Positions 13,701-23,400 of a stretch of DNA of 64,000 nt are shown one piece after another. Source of the DNA: Diprion similis. Lineage: Eukaryota; Arthropoda; Insecta; Hymenoptera; Diprionidae. Position numbers and translations under genes: made by a program. The notes beneath the pieces are model-generated. The model ran no database searches, was not told the origin of the DNA, and saw nothing but the letters and a program-made list of their open reading frames with translations. The number at the start of each line of letters is the position of its first letter. The stretch's first letter is position 1. The stretch covers positions 14,269,501 through 14,333,500 of the forward strand of contig NC_060114.1 of NCBI RefSeq assembly GCF_021155765.1, read 5' to 3'.

Positions 13701-16700
13701 TTACGCTGTTTGGCTTGTCATCGACCTATACGATTTTTAGTAGAAAAAATAGAAATGAATTACTTTATTTCACTGCAAATACTTTGTAAAATTATTGAAA
13801 TCCTTGTTTTTAGTCTCTTAATGAAGTATCGTTATTTCACAATTACTCTAGTGGTTGAATAATGAGCATAAAAACAGCTCAAGGATAAACATTCAGAACC
13901 TATTATCAATCAACGAACCCTTAGCGCAATTAAATCCTGAGTTTTGATTACCTCCATCGATACTGGCGGTGGATCTGTACTCAAAGCTTCCATAGCGGTT
14001 GTCATTCCGTTGCTACCCATATCAGATGAAGTGGTGGCAGCCCATGAAGAAGACGGTTCGCCCTCGGTCTGTGTAAAAAGTGAAAGGAAAATTATAGCAA
14101 TGACAATTATTGAATGAACGATGTGTAACTTGGTTAAATTTTATGCTCCTAGATTCAAAATATCTCACCCTAAGTTCCAGGGGTACTAATTTGTCCATAT
14201 CTTCTTTCCCAAAGTCGCAACCTGCAGGAATGATGTCGTCGCTGCAGAGCGCCAACAGGAGTGTACTTTCCCATACAAGTGAGGTGTACAATTCAGACAG
14301 CCCTTTGAGGACAGTCAGCCCAAGATCAGATCCCCAATGATTCATTGAAAGGTTGCGTATTTCACTTTGGCCAGTTCGGCAGACGTGAACAAACATGACG
14401 ACGTAGCCGTGAGCCGCGTTCATGGCGTGAAGCAGAGGCGTAGCCTGATCGCTGGTGAAGGCAGTCTCTAAATTAGGAGCCGAAGCTAATTCGTGTAGAA
14501 GAACCGATCCTCCAGGGGATTCCATGTGACAATGAAGCGGTTTCAGAAGATTCAAGACTTCGTTGAGTTGGGACAATCCTGTCTTGAGTACCAAAGGCTC
14601 GTGTGCCAAATTCTGTAAAATAAAAATCAATTGTACAAAGCTCTAAGCTTGAAACGTCGCTGTAAAAAATTTACCAACCAGAATGCTTTTGCAAACCGAA
14701 GCAACGGCCTGCGCCGCCTGAGCAACTGGATAGTCGACTGGAAGATTTGGCAATCCGAGGATAGACAGAAGTGGGACCAGTCCTTTTTGAGCAACGAATT
14801 CTCGACAGTGATCGTCCGTCGAATTGTTGCTCAGTATGGCGTCGACGAATTTCATCACATTGTGAATATAGTCGACTAAAGCTATCGGTGTTTTTTCCCG
14901 TGGTTGAGGTGGTGGTCCAGGCTGAGCGGGAGACGGAGAAGGCTGTTCTTCGCGCTGAGGATGCGAACTGGTGCTTGCTTCTTCCTCATCTTCGTCTTCC
15001 TCGTCGCTGCTGCTTCCACCCCCTCCCCCGGCGCCGCCGCTTCCATCGCCGACGCCAACGCCGACGGACTGTCCTGAGGACTGACGACTGTTAGAACTCG
15101 AGCTCGACGGTGAGTTTTCAGACTTGCTTGCTGCACGCCAACAAACGTAGCGAGGATCGCAGCCCAGAAGGCACAGCTCTTCTAGTAGCTGGTGATTTTT
15201 AAGGAATACAGATACATGAGTTAGAAAGTTATGCCTTATCGGAAGTGTTGCATTTTGTGATGAAAAGCATTTGAAATTACGTGTGTAATACCTTGATAAT
15301 CGCAGCTGTAGCGTCCACTTTGAGACTAGGCTGATGCCTCATTAATTCATCCATTGCATTACCGAGATTGGAAGCTGTGTCACCGAGCGGATCGGCGCTT
15401 CTTCTGCGTCGCATTGCAGAGAGATAAACAGGGGAAAGGAGGACTTTGAACAGACGTTCAAACGGCCGACACTTTACAAAAGACTCTAGTCCTCGTTGAT
15501 TTAAACATAATGCACTGAACACATTGGGCAAAGATCCCAATACTTCTCTAGTCGCAGGTACCTGTTGATGAAAGTATAAGTAGGAGCAAAGTTCAAAAGC
15601 AAGGGAAAGGATGAAGCATATTGACCAATAAATTCGATATAATAAAAAATTTGTTTCGCTTACATCTTTGATTAGCAGAGCGTGCAGAACGACATCAGTA
15701 AGGCCGTTGTCCTGCAGGGAAGACAGTAGCGAAGGCTCTTGAAAAACGTAAACCGTAACAACATCCGTAGCAAGTAAAAATAGGGAAGGTCCGTAGTAGT
15801 CGGAGTTGCTAATAATGTGTTTCAACGAGGCTGGCAAAGTCCCTTCCATTACATGACGTATGCTGTCAGTGAACGCTGGATCTTGAATGGCTTTTTTTAG
15901 AAAATTGAGCATAGATTTGAGAAGCGCTGCCCTTTGAGGAAGGCAGGTTTTCCCTGTCTTAGCTCCCGAGTAATCTGGCAAAGGTTCACGTTTGTCCTCT
16001 ACTTTCAAGCCAGCGTTTTCATCCTCAGAAAATTCCATCAGATTCAGTGATTCCTCACGGTCATCAAACGTTTCGTTCATTGGGGGAGCTGTGGGAGGGT
16101 TTGAGTCGTCGTCCACCTCTGCAGGCCTTTCGGCAGCCGATTGCTGTTGCTGCTGCTGTTGCTGATTTTCTTGATTCGACTGCTGCTGAGGTTCGATTTC
16201 GAAAGGCTGTTCCTTCCTGCAGACGTTCACTTCCATGTCCAATCGATTTATAAAACTAACCAGGCCTCCGTGGGCTTGGAATCCTTGCATGTCGATGTTT
16301 GTTATTAAATCTATAACTCGCACAGCTCGTGTAACGAACTGTAAATAGAAAAAATAATGGAATAGTAAATCATTGAAGGCCTTTATTTGGGCAGAAAAAT
16401 AGTGAGAAGCTTTCCATGACACTTAATTCGTTAAACCTTTTACTTTAACACTCACTGTAATGTGTTCAAGCTCGCTTCCTGGCCAGTTGATAACTTTTAG
16501 AAGACTCTCCATCATTCCGCAACTGACCAAAGCTTCGCCACCAGCTTCGTAACTGGCAAGGTGATAAAGAAAACTGAACAAAGCTGTGGCTAGGGGAAGT
16601 GGAAAGGGTTGTCCATCAGGTTGTGGCGATGTCAAAGTAGAGATACAAGTGCGCACGAGTACAGGTAGAAAACCGTGGTACGAACTCGCACCAGTAACGT

Positions 16701-18958
16701 CTATTATCATGTTCAAACGAGAACCTGGTTTCCTTTATTCGAGAAAAACAAAATAAAACAGACGATGTTTAGTACCAGAGTTGATAATTCATAAAAGATA
16801 ATGAACCAAAAGAGGCGAAGGTACTCACTTTGGGAAATGAGGATTACGATCTAGATGTATAATGCTAGTTAATGTCCGTAGAGCTGCAGCGCGGATTTCT
16901 ACAAGGTGAGCATGAGGGAGCTCTAGAAGTTCGACCAGCTCTTCTAACAAGCCAGTGTGCAAAAGGCTGTGGGCATTTTCCTGAAGAGCATTACTGTATA
17001 CAAGTACAGAGAGCGCTTGTAATCTTGCCTGAACACATTGTAGACGTCTTCGATAATCTGAGAAACTATGTGCCAATCTGATGTGAGTTAACAAGGCCAT
17101 CTGAAAAGTGAAAACATCGATTTTGTGAAACTTCATTTACCTAAAAAGCGAGCAGAAAATGATTACAGAAATATATAAGTGATTGGCGAGTAAAAATGAC
17201 ACAAATAGTTTGAGTAAATACCAACCTGTCTTTCTTGAGGAACATTATACGATTTTAATAAATCATTCATTATTTGTGCCGGGGTTTTGCGGAGCTTGTC
17301 GACACCTTCGATGTGGATATAAGTGACCAAATTTGTCTGACCACTCTTCTTGTTAGTTAAACCTCCGCTGGCACTTCCGCTAATTGAAATGACTGGTTCT
17401 GTTGTCATTGTTGTCGCTGTTGTTGTTGTTGTTGTGGTTGCTGCTGTTGTTGTTGATGTTGTAGACACGATCGGATTTTCGGCATAAAACTCAAAGTGCA
17501 GAGTAGTTGCACTAGCAGGAAATGGCTGTTTTTCAATTTGAAAACAATATTGTATCAGCTTCGTCAATAGCAATTTGATTGGAGTTTGACATAATTCAAT
17601 CAAAATTGGAGTTGTAGTAATATTTGAACCTGTCTCATACATCTATTTTCTACAATTTTGATTGAGAAAAATGTGAATGAAAATTCAAATGAAAATCTGT
17701 CTTACCTTATCCGGCTGTTCTTTGCAGCAGTCAGCAAGGCCAAATCCATTCTCTTTTCCGCCCCAGCTCTGAAAGATAAAATAACACCAAATAACAAACC
17801 TGTTCAACACAAACGTGTTAAAATGTCAAAAAGTTACTCGGAACTTACAGAAATTTTTATAAATCCGTATGTCACACGAATTACATATTAATAAAACAAA
17901 CTTGAATTTTGCAGAGCAAGTAAAAGTAAAAAAAGTGATGTTTCTTACCTCAGCTAAGTGATTCAAACGGCTGAGTAAAGCTTGACGTTTGTCGCTATTT
18001 AAACGAGTAATAAAATTACTACGTTTACTAAACATGTAGAGAAGATTTAATACGCCAAGGACGACGTGCATGTCGCAACTCGACAATAACGTAACTAGAT
18101 GTTCCATGCTGTTGTACAAATGTCGTGAAAAAGAGTGCTCGATCAAGAGGGTGGTGAAGTGTAGTACCCAGAGAAGCAGTTCTTTTGCCTGTAAAAATAA
18201 GTAATTTTTAATTTTACACATTACTTAAAAATAGCATGAAAACCCTACATGCCTTTTATTATATGCGAGTAATAATTGTGCAGACTTCAAATACCTAAAC
18301 AATTTATTTTACTTGAAGGTTTTAAATTCGAACATAATGATTTAAATTTGTATCAAGCTTCAGGCAAATTATTCAAAATCTTGTTTCAAATCAAACATGA
18401 ATAAATACTAAAACTTGAAACTTATTAATACCTTCCTTTTACAGTGCATGCATTTATTCCTTTATTCATCCATTTAATTTTTTATGAAAACACGCTGATC
18501 GGATCAATATTCCATCGGCACTAGTTGCTTTCATTGTTGAATTTTTACATACCTCTCTGTTTTGAGGAAGATCGCATGCGAGTTCCCATTGGTTATCAGG
18601 TGATCTAGCTGCGGCTTCTTCAAGAATACTGTCACTCAGGTCTAGTACATCGATCCAATGGAACAATTCGCATTTTCCGAACGTCCAGGCATCTATTTGC
18701 TTCAGTTCTTCTAGCAATTCGGCGTGCGAACACGAACGCAACTTGCTTATCAGTGCCTGGCATTCTGCAGGCTGAAAACAACCAAGAATATTAATGTAGT
18801 TTGAAAAAGGTTGCATCGATCATTCGTCTAAGTGAGTCAAAATTCACCTGGAGAAAAGAATAAGGGGTTGTCTGAGTTTTTCAAATTCATTTCATAATTA
18901 AACCATTACTTACCACTTCGGAAGTGCATTTTTTCAATCTACAACGATCAATCTTCAT
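1..18958 (-). CDS. HUWE1: HUWE1 HECT-type E3 ubiquitin-protein ligase (3' end cut by window edge)
   Basis: This is a giant E3 ligase that transfers ubiquitin through a catalytic cysteine onto nuclear and cytosolic substrates. The start is fixed by [15 protein letters not shown] (ATG at 18958), which matches the start of vertebrate HUWE1 and is followed by a GTAAGT donor. Coding exons 1 and 2 are 18914-18958 and a block ending near 18772. About thirty further exons run leftward. Domain order is DUF908, DUF913, UBA, UIM, WWE, a long acidic region, UBM repeats/DUF4414 and HECT. The largest exon is about 2636-3945. The last visible exons are 504-669, 238-428 and 1-37. Exon 1-37 reads [12 protein letters not shown] and runs off the window, so about 24 C-terminal residues are missing. 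I see no frameshift. The only long-ish intron in this half is about 2207-2635, and nothing is recognisable in it. Neighbour AIMP2 lies upstream on the same strand. Confidence 0.97.
4770..6050 (-). other. HUWE1: HUWE1 ubiquitin-binding UBM repeats / DUF4414 region
   Basis: Exons here encode repeated FLAALP-type motifs: one near 5545-5625, [19 protein letters not shown] near 5330-5375, and a related [12 protein letters not shown] near 4880-4930. In HUWE1 these helical LP motifs form the ubiquitin-binding UBM/DUF4414 module between the acidic region and the second helical block. Spacing and order match the vertebrate protein. The 5211-5456 exon and the 4766-4957 exon are separated by an intron of about 250 bp in which I recognise nothing. 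Confidence 0.85.
8021..8520 (-). other. HUWE1: HUWE1 acidic low-complexity region
   Basis: Three short exons (about 7830-8110, 8208-8318 and 8398-8519) encode Asp/Glu/Ser-rich stretches, including a run of nine Glu and a run of Asp followed by Glu. Vertebrate HUWE1 has an acidic tract at the same place, just before the conserved GNRQPNPPLILQRLL-like block, so this is a family feature. It is probably disordered. Confidence 0.8.
10727..11095 (-). other. HUWE1: HUWE1 WWE domain exon
   Basis: The exon starts [16 protein letters not shown] and continues with [21 protein letters not shown]. The paired aromatic residues and the basic GRRRY segment are hallmarks of the WWE fold, which in this family binds poly(ADP-ribose). 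The acceptor is at 11096/11095. The downstream part of the exon is a Pro/Ser/Asp-rich linker ending near 10727. Confidence 0.9.
11740..12507 (-). other. HUWE1: HUWE1 UBA and UIM exons
   Basis: The exon at about 12243-12507 contains [20 protein letters not shown] and ATDYLLTNP, a classical ubiquitin-associated domain with its MGF loop. The next exon downstream in the gene contains [15 protein letters not shown], a ubiquitin-interacting motif with the conserved A-x-x-x-S pattern. The UBA-then-UIM order equals that of vertebrate HUWE1. Confidence 0.92.
16138..16200 (-). repeat. Gln-rich coding microsatellite in HUWE1
   Basis: CAG/CAA-type codons on the minus strand encode an interrupted polyglutamine stretch ([17 protein letters not shown]) between DUF908 and DUF913. 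Vertebrate HUWE1 has no polyQ here, so this is a lineage-specific expansion in a linker. Confidence 0.85.
17393..17470 (-). repeat. Thr-rich coding microsatellite in HUWE1
   Basis: Repeated ACA/ACC/ACG codons on the minus strand encode a run that is almost all threonine with a few alanines. It lies inside DUF908, just before the conserved [10 protein letters not shown] block. It replaces a short linker in vertebrate HUWE1 and is probably a surface loop. Confidence 0.85.
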
Positions 18959-20160
18959 TTTGAAAGATGATTTCCGTATGAATGATGTTATTTATCTGGA
19001 AATAAAGGGAAGCAATTTATTAAAAACCTGTTGCAGCGCCAACAAAAAATAGACCGACTCTCAAATCATCCTCACTTTATTTCTCTGAAGTAAAAATAAC
19101 TGATCTAAATACAGCAAAGCCTTATTTTAAAAATTGCGAATTTTTTAGAAACTAAAGTATAATATTTTGCTTTCACTTTCATTGCAAATATTTGCTTTCG
19201 GGAAATTGGTCTTACTGTAAATTTATGAAAAACCTTCTCAGACGACAACAAAAAATTTTCATCCAGATAAACTCTCTTTCGATAATCACAGAGTTAACAC
19301 CATTGAGCTTGCTTTCATGTTTCATTGTCATCAAAGGTTAAAATTATTTTTAAATCATGAGATGATGAAACAAACCGCTGCGCACCAATCAGAAAAACTT
19401 CAGAAAAAGACTTTTGCAATTTACTATGACTTCTAGTTTTATGTTTAAACTTTTATTCATTGCCACAGACTAAAAATGAAAAAGAAAGTTCCTGAACAAG
19501 CGAGATAAAATTCAAAATCATCAATTTTTTAATGTAACCAAGAGCACCACTCAAGGCCGTTTGCCTTTGTACGAATAGTTAAATTAGCACATACTGAGAA
19601 TGACAACAACTACCACTAATCACCGTCGCTGACCGAAAGGTTTGGCGTTGCGGTTATGCTAAATGGTCATTCGTCTCAAGAGGCATGGAAAGAGAAGATT
19701 TTGATTAACAAAAATGGTTGAAAAATAGTTGTAAAGGGGTTGAAATGGCAGTGAGCTTAATTTGCAGTACTTGAATTTGCACAGTCATTGATTATCGAAC
19801 CATAACCTATCGGGAACATGAGCTGCTCAAAGTCAGATAGATTGCATGCATAAGGATCACTTACAACAACAAAGGTAAGAGAGTAGCCAAAATTTGAAAA
19901 CTTCATCACCCGGTGCTAAAAATTGGAAAGTAACAGTCAAGTTTCTAGCATCAATAACGAAAACTAACTCATTGTCCACTGTGATGAAAATATAGACGAT
20001 AAATAAAGACGCGGCACATGCGGCAGGCGGAAAACTGCACATATGTAGGCGACACGATAGTCACATATACACAGAAATACACTCACACATGTATCGCAGG
20101 ATATCGGATAAGAATGAAGTGAGGAACGAGGAAAATTTCCTTTTCATTTTGATACGAAAA

Positions 20161-20203
20161 CAAAAAAAAAAAAGAAAAAAAGAGAAGAAAAAAAAAGAAG
20201 AAT
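20161..20203. repeat. A-rich simple repeat
   Basis: The plus strand is almost purely A with scattered G. It lies in the HUWE1 leader intron. Confidence 0.9.
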
Positions 20204-20710
20204 AGTAGAGTGCCGAGAAAGAGAATAAAGGGGAAAAATATAATCGTAATATCGAATGATCCGCATTCAGAACGGAGGACAATAAATATACGCGAGGCAA
20301 AGGCAGGTAGAGAAAAATCGTTGGGTTTGCTTACTTATTGAGGATTATCGGGCGAATCCTGAATCAGTATGTTCAAAGTTTTGGAACGGTGGTGTTTAAC
20401 GATCTTCTTCGAAATGTTTTCACCGATGGCAGTGCTGCACTTGTCGAGAATAGGTTGACGATACGGTGCAGCAGGCATCGCGCCGCTACCGCATTGGTTA
20501 TAACGTAGGTTTGTGTATATTAAATATGAAAACCCCGTTTCTCTATCTCAGTCTTTTCCTGCTTCCTGAAAATAATCGGTGAATATCGGGTGTTTGTCGT
20601 CGATTATTATGATGTTGGTACGGACGAAGTAACAGGCGACTTCTCCGCCTCTTTGTAGGGATTAAATTTTTTCTTTCTTCCGTCCTTTTCTATTCCCTCC
20701 GTGTTTTTTA

Positions 20711-20737
20711 CTCTCACTCTTTCTCTCTCTCTCTCTT
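20711..20737. repeat. CT dinucleotide repeat near HUWE1 promoter
   Basis: This is an interrupted (CT)n tract on the plus strand, GA-rich on the gene strand, in the presumed HUWE1 promoter or leader. GA tracts can bind GAGA-type factors in insects, but that role is inference. Confidence 0.75.
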
Positions 20738-21000
20738 GCTCTGTACAGATCGTTTATTATAAACAAATGTTACCAACACTCTATCACGCACGAAATGTCT
20801 AATAACGTTTGGACGAACTCTCCGAGGATTATGAATGAACGAAAAGAAGTATATTTGCGCGAAATAATAGGCGAGTTTATTGTAGTTATTCGGTTGTTCG
20901 CTCTGCGACTAGTCCTCGAATGTGTTGCCCAGCGCCAATCGTACCACCAGCGCCAGTCGCCGCCATTTTGGTTATGAACTGGAGCCAAAAAGAGAGAGAG

Positions 21001-22404
21001 AACGAGGCGGAGAATAGAAGAAAAAAAATAACGAAACGAACGAGGAACGAAAAGAAAGGAGAAAAGAAGGCAGGTAGTATGTATGTACAACCTCGCGAAT
21101 TAATTACTATTTGACTCTACGTGACTCTTCTGTCTCTGTATTACGAAGGGGTTATTATTTGTTTGTTGTATATTCGTGCAGGTTGAGCCTTGTAATGCTC
21201 TTGGTATTTACTTTTCTTTTATTATTCAGTACCGTCGAGGTATGTGATTATTACGGTATCACCCGGGCGAAGCAAGTGCACCCAGGTATACATTCACTGC
21301 ACTGGTTCTTCTTCGCCGTTTTTTTAATTACGTATTTAGTTTTTTATATACTTTTTACGGAAGATCATCTACGCGACATCATTGTCGTTGAAATCTACGC
21401 CACCACCACTGCCAGTCATGACACACACATTACACACATACGATGACGAACACGCCGCGCCGAAATCCTCGAACGCCACGGAGTATAAAGACAGATATAT
21501 AGATACGTCGCAGCAGTCGCTGCAAGTCACGCACACGATTGCAAGCGGTTGAAATTTTGACCTTTCTCGACCGTTCTGAAAAGCGATTTGCACGCGGTAC
21601 GTGGAATACGGATTGTTTCTATTTATCTGTCGACCTTTCGTCTGTATTGAACTTGTCGATAACAGCCTTTCTTTCACCTTAGATTTCTAAAAGAATTACG
21701 TTTGCCATATCGACAGACTTATCCGACGATTGATCAGGATAAACCGTTGCTTTTTACGGTAAATTTATTTTACAAGAAATTACTTTGACAGGAGGGGAAT
21801 TGTGGCGCGGTACTGGCGAAATGAGTCACTACTTGCTCTCGCCACGGCGGCCAATCAAACAACGGATAACAAACTGAACTGTACATGATAATAATAAATA
21901 TTGGGCCAACAAAAATAGGACGATCGTTGCTGGTAGTTGCTTGATACTCCTTGCGTATTTACGTATACTTTTTCATCGATCGCATGGCGATAGTATGATG
22001 ATTCGAATCTTTGTTTCTATTTTCTTGACACCCACCACGGCATTGAGCTGATAAATATGAAGACGGCCAACATTGGCTAAAATTTTGCATTTCTCTGGGG
22101 ATTGCTGCAGCTTCCTGCATTACCGACAGCGATAGCGGCGTCGAAGGCGCTAAAAAATTAGGGAAACTTCTTTTATTCGAAATTCGAATATGAAGTATCA
22201 GTTAGGGTTTGTTTAGAATGCGAAAACAAAACATAAACAAAAAAAAAAAAAACAGGAATATTAAGATGGTGAAATAATTTATCTGTCCAATTTAATAAAT
22301 GACATTAAAATTCTGTAGAAAAGAAATAATAATTTATAATTCTCAATAATAATAAAATATTTTTTGTTTCGTTTTATAGAATTCAGGAATACTTGCTTAT
22401 GAAA
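21001..22404. other. Intergenic region between HUWE1 promoter and AIMP2 3' end
   Basis: No convincing gene is seen. The plus strand is open from 21111 to 21446 but begins at a TTG and resembles nothing. The minus strand just below 22405 is AT-rich and carries an ATTAAA-type polyadenylation signal (complement of 22291-22296) that probably serves AIMP2. A run of thirteen A lies near 22241. Confidence 0.6.
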
Positions 22405-23065
22405 CTATTTAGGATGATACTTTTTTACAGAGTTCCAAACGATGTCAACAATTGAAAGTTTGTTACCGATTATATATCCGGTTTTTGATTTAATTTGCAT
22501 AGTGTCTAGCTTGTGTCTTGTGGCACTGTGTATGATACCATGTATTTTGTCTAATGCCGAGTCTATTTTGTCAGCGTGAGCAGCTAAGCCTGTCTCGTAT
22601 TCCAAGACGTTGCTGCGTTCAGCTTCAATGGACCGATTCAAATACCGAGCTATGTTGACTTCGCCAACAATTTCATGATTCTGACTAATTTTCAAAATTG
22701 GGTCGATACCCACGATCTTCCAAACGATCGTTACGGTGATGTCGGCGGTATCAGCATTCGTAGCTTTCTTAAACTTCGAACAAAAATCTTTCAGCTCTTG
22801 AGGAAATACTGTAACGTTAGAATGGGTGTACGTAGAAACGAATACACTATGAAATTCGCTGATCAAACTGAGTAGAGCTTCTAAGGAATATATTGGTCGA
22901 CTAGGGTCGCAGAATATTACGAAATTTTTTTTCTCAAATTTTTTTGTCAAGCGCCCACCTCTCGGCAATTCCTTCTGTAACTGTTCTAGTTCCAAGAGAA
23001 TTTTATCCAAACGTTCTTCCAACTGTTCTGCCGTATATTTTGACTTCAATATCCTTGGCCCATTC
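22405..23065 (-). CDS. AIMP2: AIMP2 (p38) multisynthetase-complex scaffold, main coding exon; 5' exon(s) not found
   Basis: AIMP2 is a non-catalytic scaffold of the cytosolic multi-aminoacyl-tRNA-synthetase complex. The exon opens after a good acceptor (tgttttcttag) with NGPRILKSKYTAEQLEERLD, the equivalent of the predicted heptad/coiled segment. A thioredoxin-like stretch follows. It contains FHSVFVSTYTHSNV and IVGEVNIARYLNRS, which match human LSTVHTHSSV and IEGEGNIARFL. A GST-C-like tail ends GNKLSIVDIVWNSVKKYHPK and a TAG stop. If unspliced, the frame would extend upstream to an ATG at 23136, but that stretch does not look coding. The conserved N-terminal exon (the start of the family, with a MY..LP pattern) is not seen between here and FARSA. 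The C-terminus stops roughly 30 residues earlier than the human protein. Identity is firm; gene boundaries are not. Confidence 0.82.
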
Positions 23066-23400
23066 CTAAGAAAACAAGCCACACAATATTTTATTTGCAT
23101 TTGTGACCATTCCTTATCAAGTTTATAACTATGCATGTAAGAACACCCATGGGATGCACAAATGATTCTGAATGAAGCTAGACAGAGGACAGACACTTTT
23201 CTCTAAACACATCTCCTGTAATACAAAAACTACAAAGGCGAGGAAACACATTGTAGGAGATATACGTTAGTTAGGGGACTGAAGAAACAGAACGGATATT
23301 TTACAATGGACAGGATAATAAATGAAACAATCTACGCTCAATAGACGATTTATTTTAAACATGCATTAAATACTTTAGAATGAATAAATGAAATTGATAA
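23066..23400 (-). other. Short spacer between FARSA and AIMP2, with FARSA polyadenylation signal
   Basis: The spacer is on the same strand as both genes. An AATAAA (complement of 23349-23354) lies 47 nt past the FARSA stop, so the FARSA transcript probably ends within this spacer. The AIMP2 promoter and first exon(s) should be here if the genes are independent. I see polypyrimidine-AG acceptors (for example ttttgtattacag) but no recognisable N-terminal coding exon. Confidence 0.55.

Larger units (their letters stand above)
14300..18150 (-). other. HUWE1: HUWE1 N-terminal armadillo-like DUF908 and DUF913 region
   Basis: By comparison with the vertebrate protein, DUF908 maps to about 16250-18150. 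It starts near [18 protein letters not shown] and contains [23 protein letters not shown]913 maps to about 14300-15960 and contains [18 protein letters not shown] and [18 protein letters not shown]. These helical repeats form the ring-shaped substrate-binding scaffold of HUWE1. Two insect-side low-complexity inserts, a Thr run and a Gln run, interrupt the region. Confidence 0.88.
18959..21000 (-). other. HUWE1: HUWE1 5' leader exons, leader intron and promoter-proximal DNA
   Basis: Directly upstream of the ATG, 18959-18995 is untranslated and bordered by a clean acceptor (tttccag) at 18996-18997. A matching donor, AA|GTAAGC, lies at 20335/20334, which predicts a leader intron of about 1.34 kb (18996-20334) and an upstream non-coding exon extending right from 20335. 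The intron is AT-rich and I see no gene in it. The transcription start is not determinable. A CCGCCATTTTGG stretch near 20970 resembles a YY1/Pho-type promoter site. Confidence 0.6.

Noticed and set aside
1-18958. let-7/miR-98 hairpins, which sit in vertebrate HUWE1 introns
   Set aside because: I looked for the let-7 seed (TGAGGTAGTAGG) in the introns on the gene strand and did not see it.
21111-21446. 111-codon plus-strand open frame with hydrophobic stretches near the HUWE1 promoter
   Set aside because: It begins at TTG, has no family resemblance and lies in low-complexity DNA with CA and TTA repeats. It is most likely chance.
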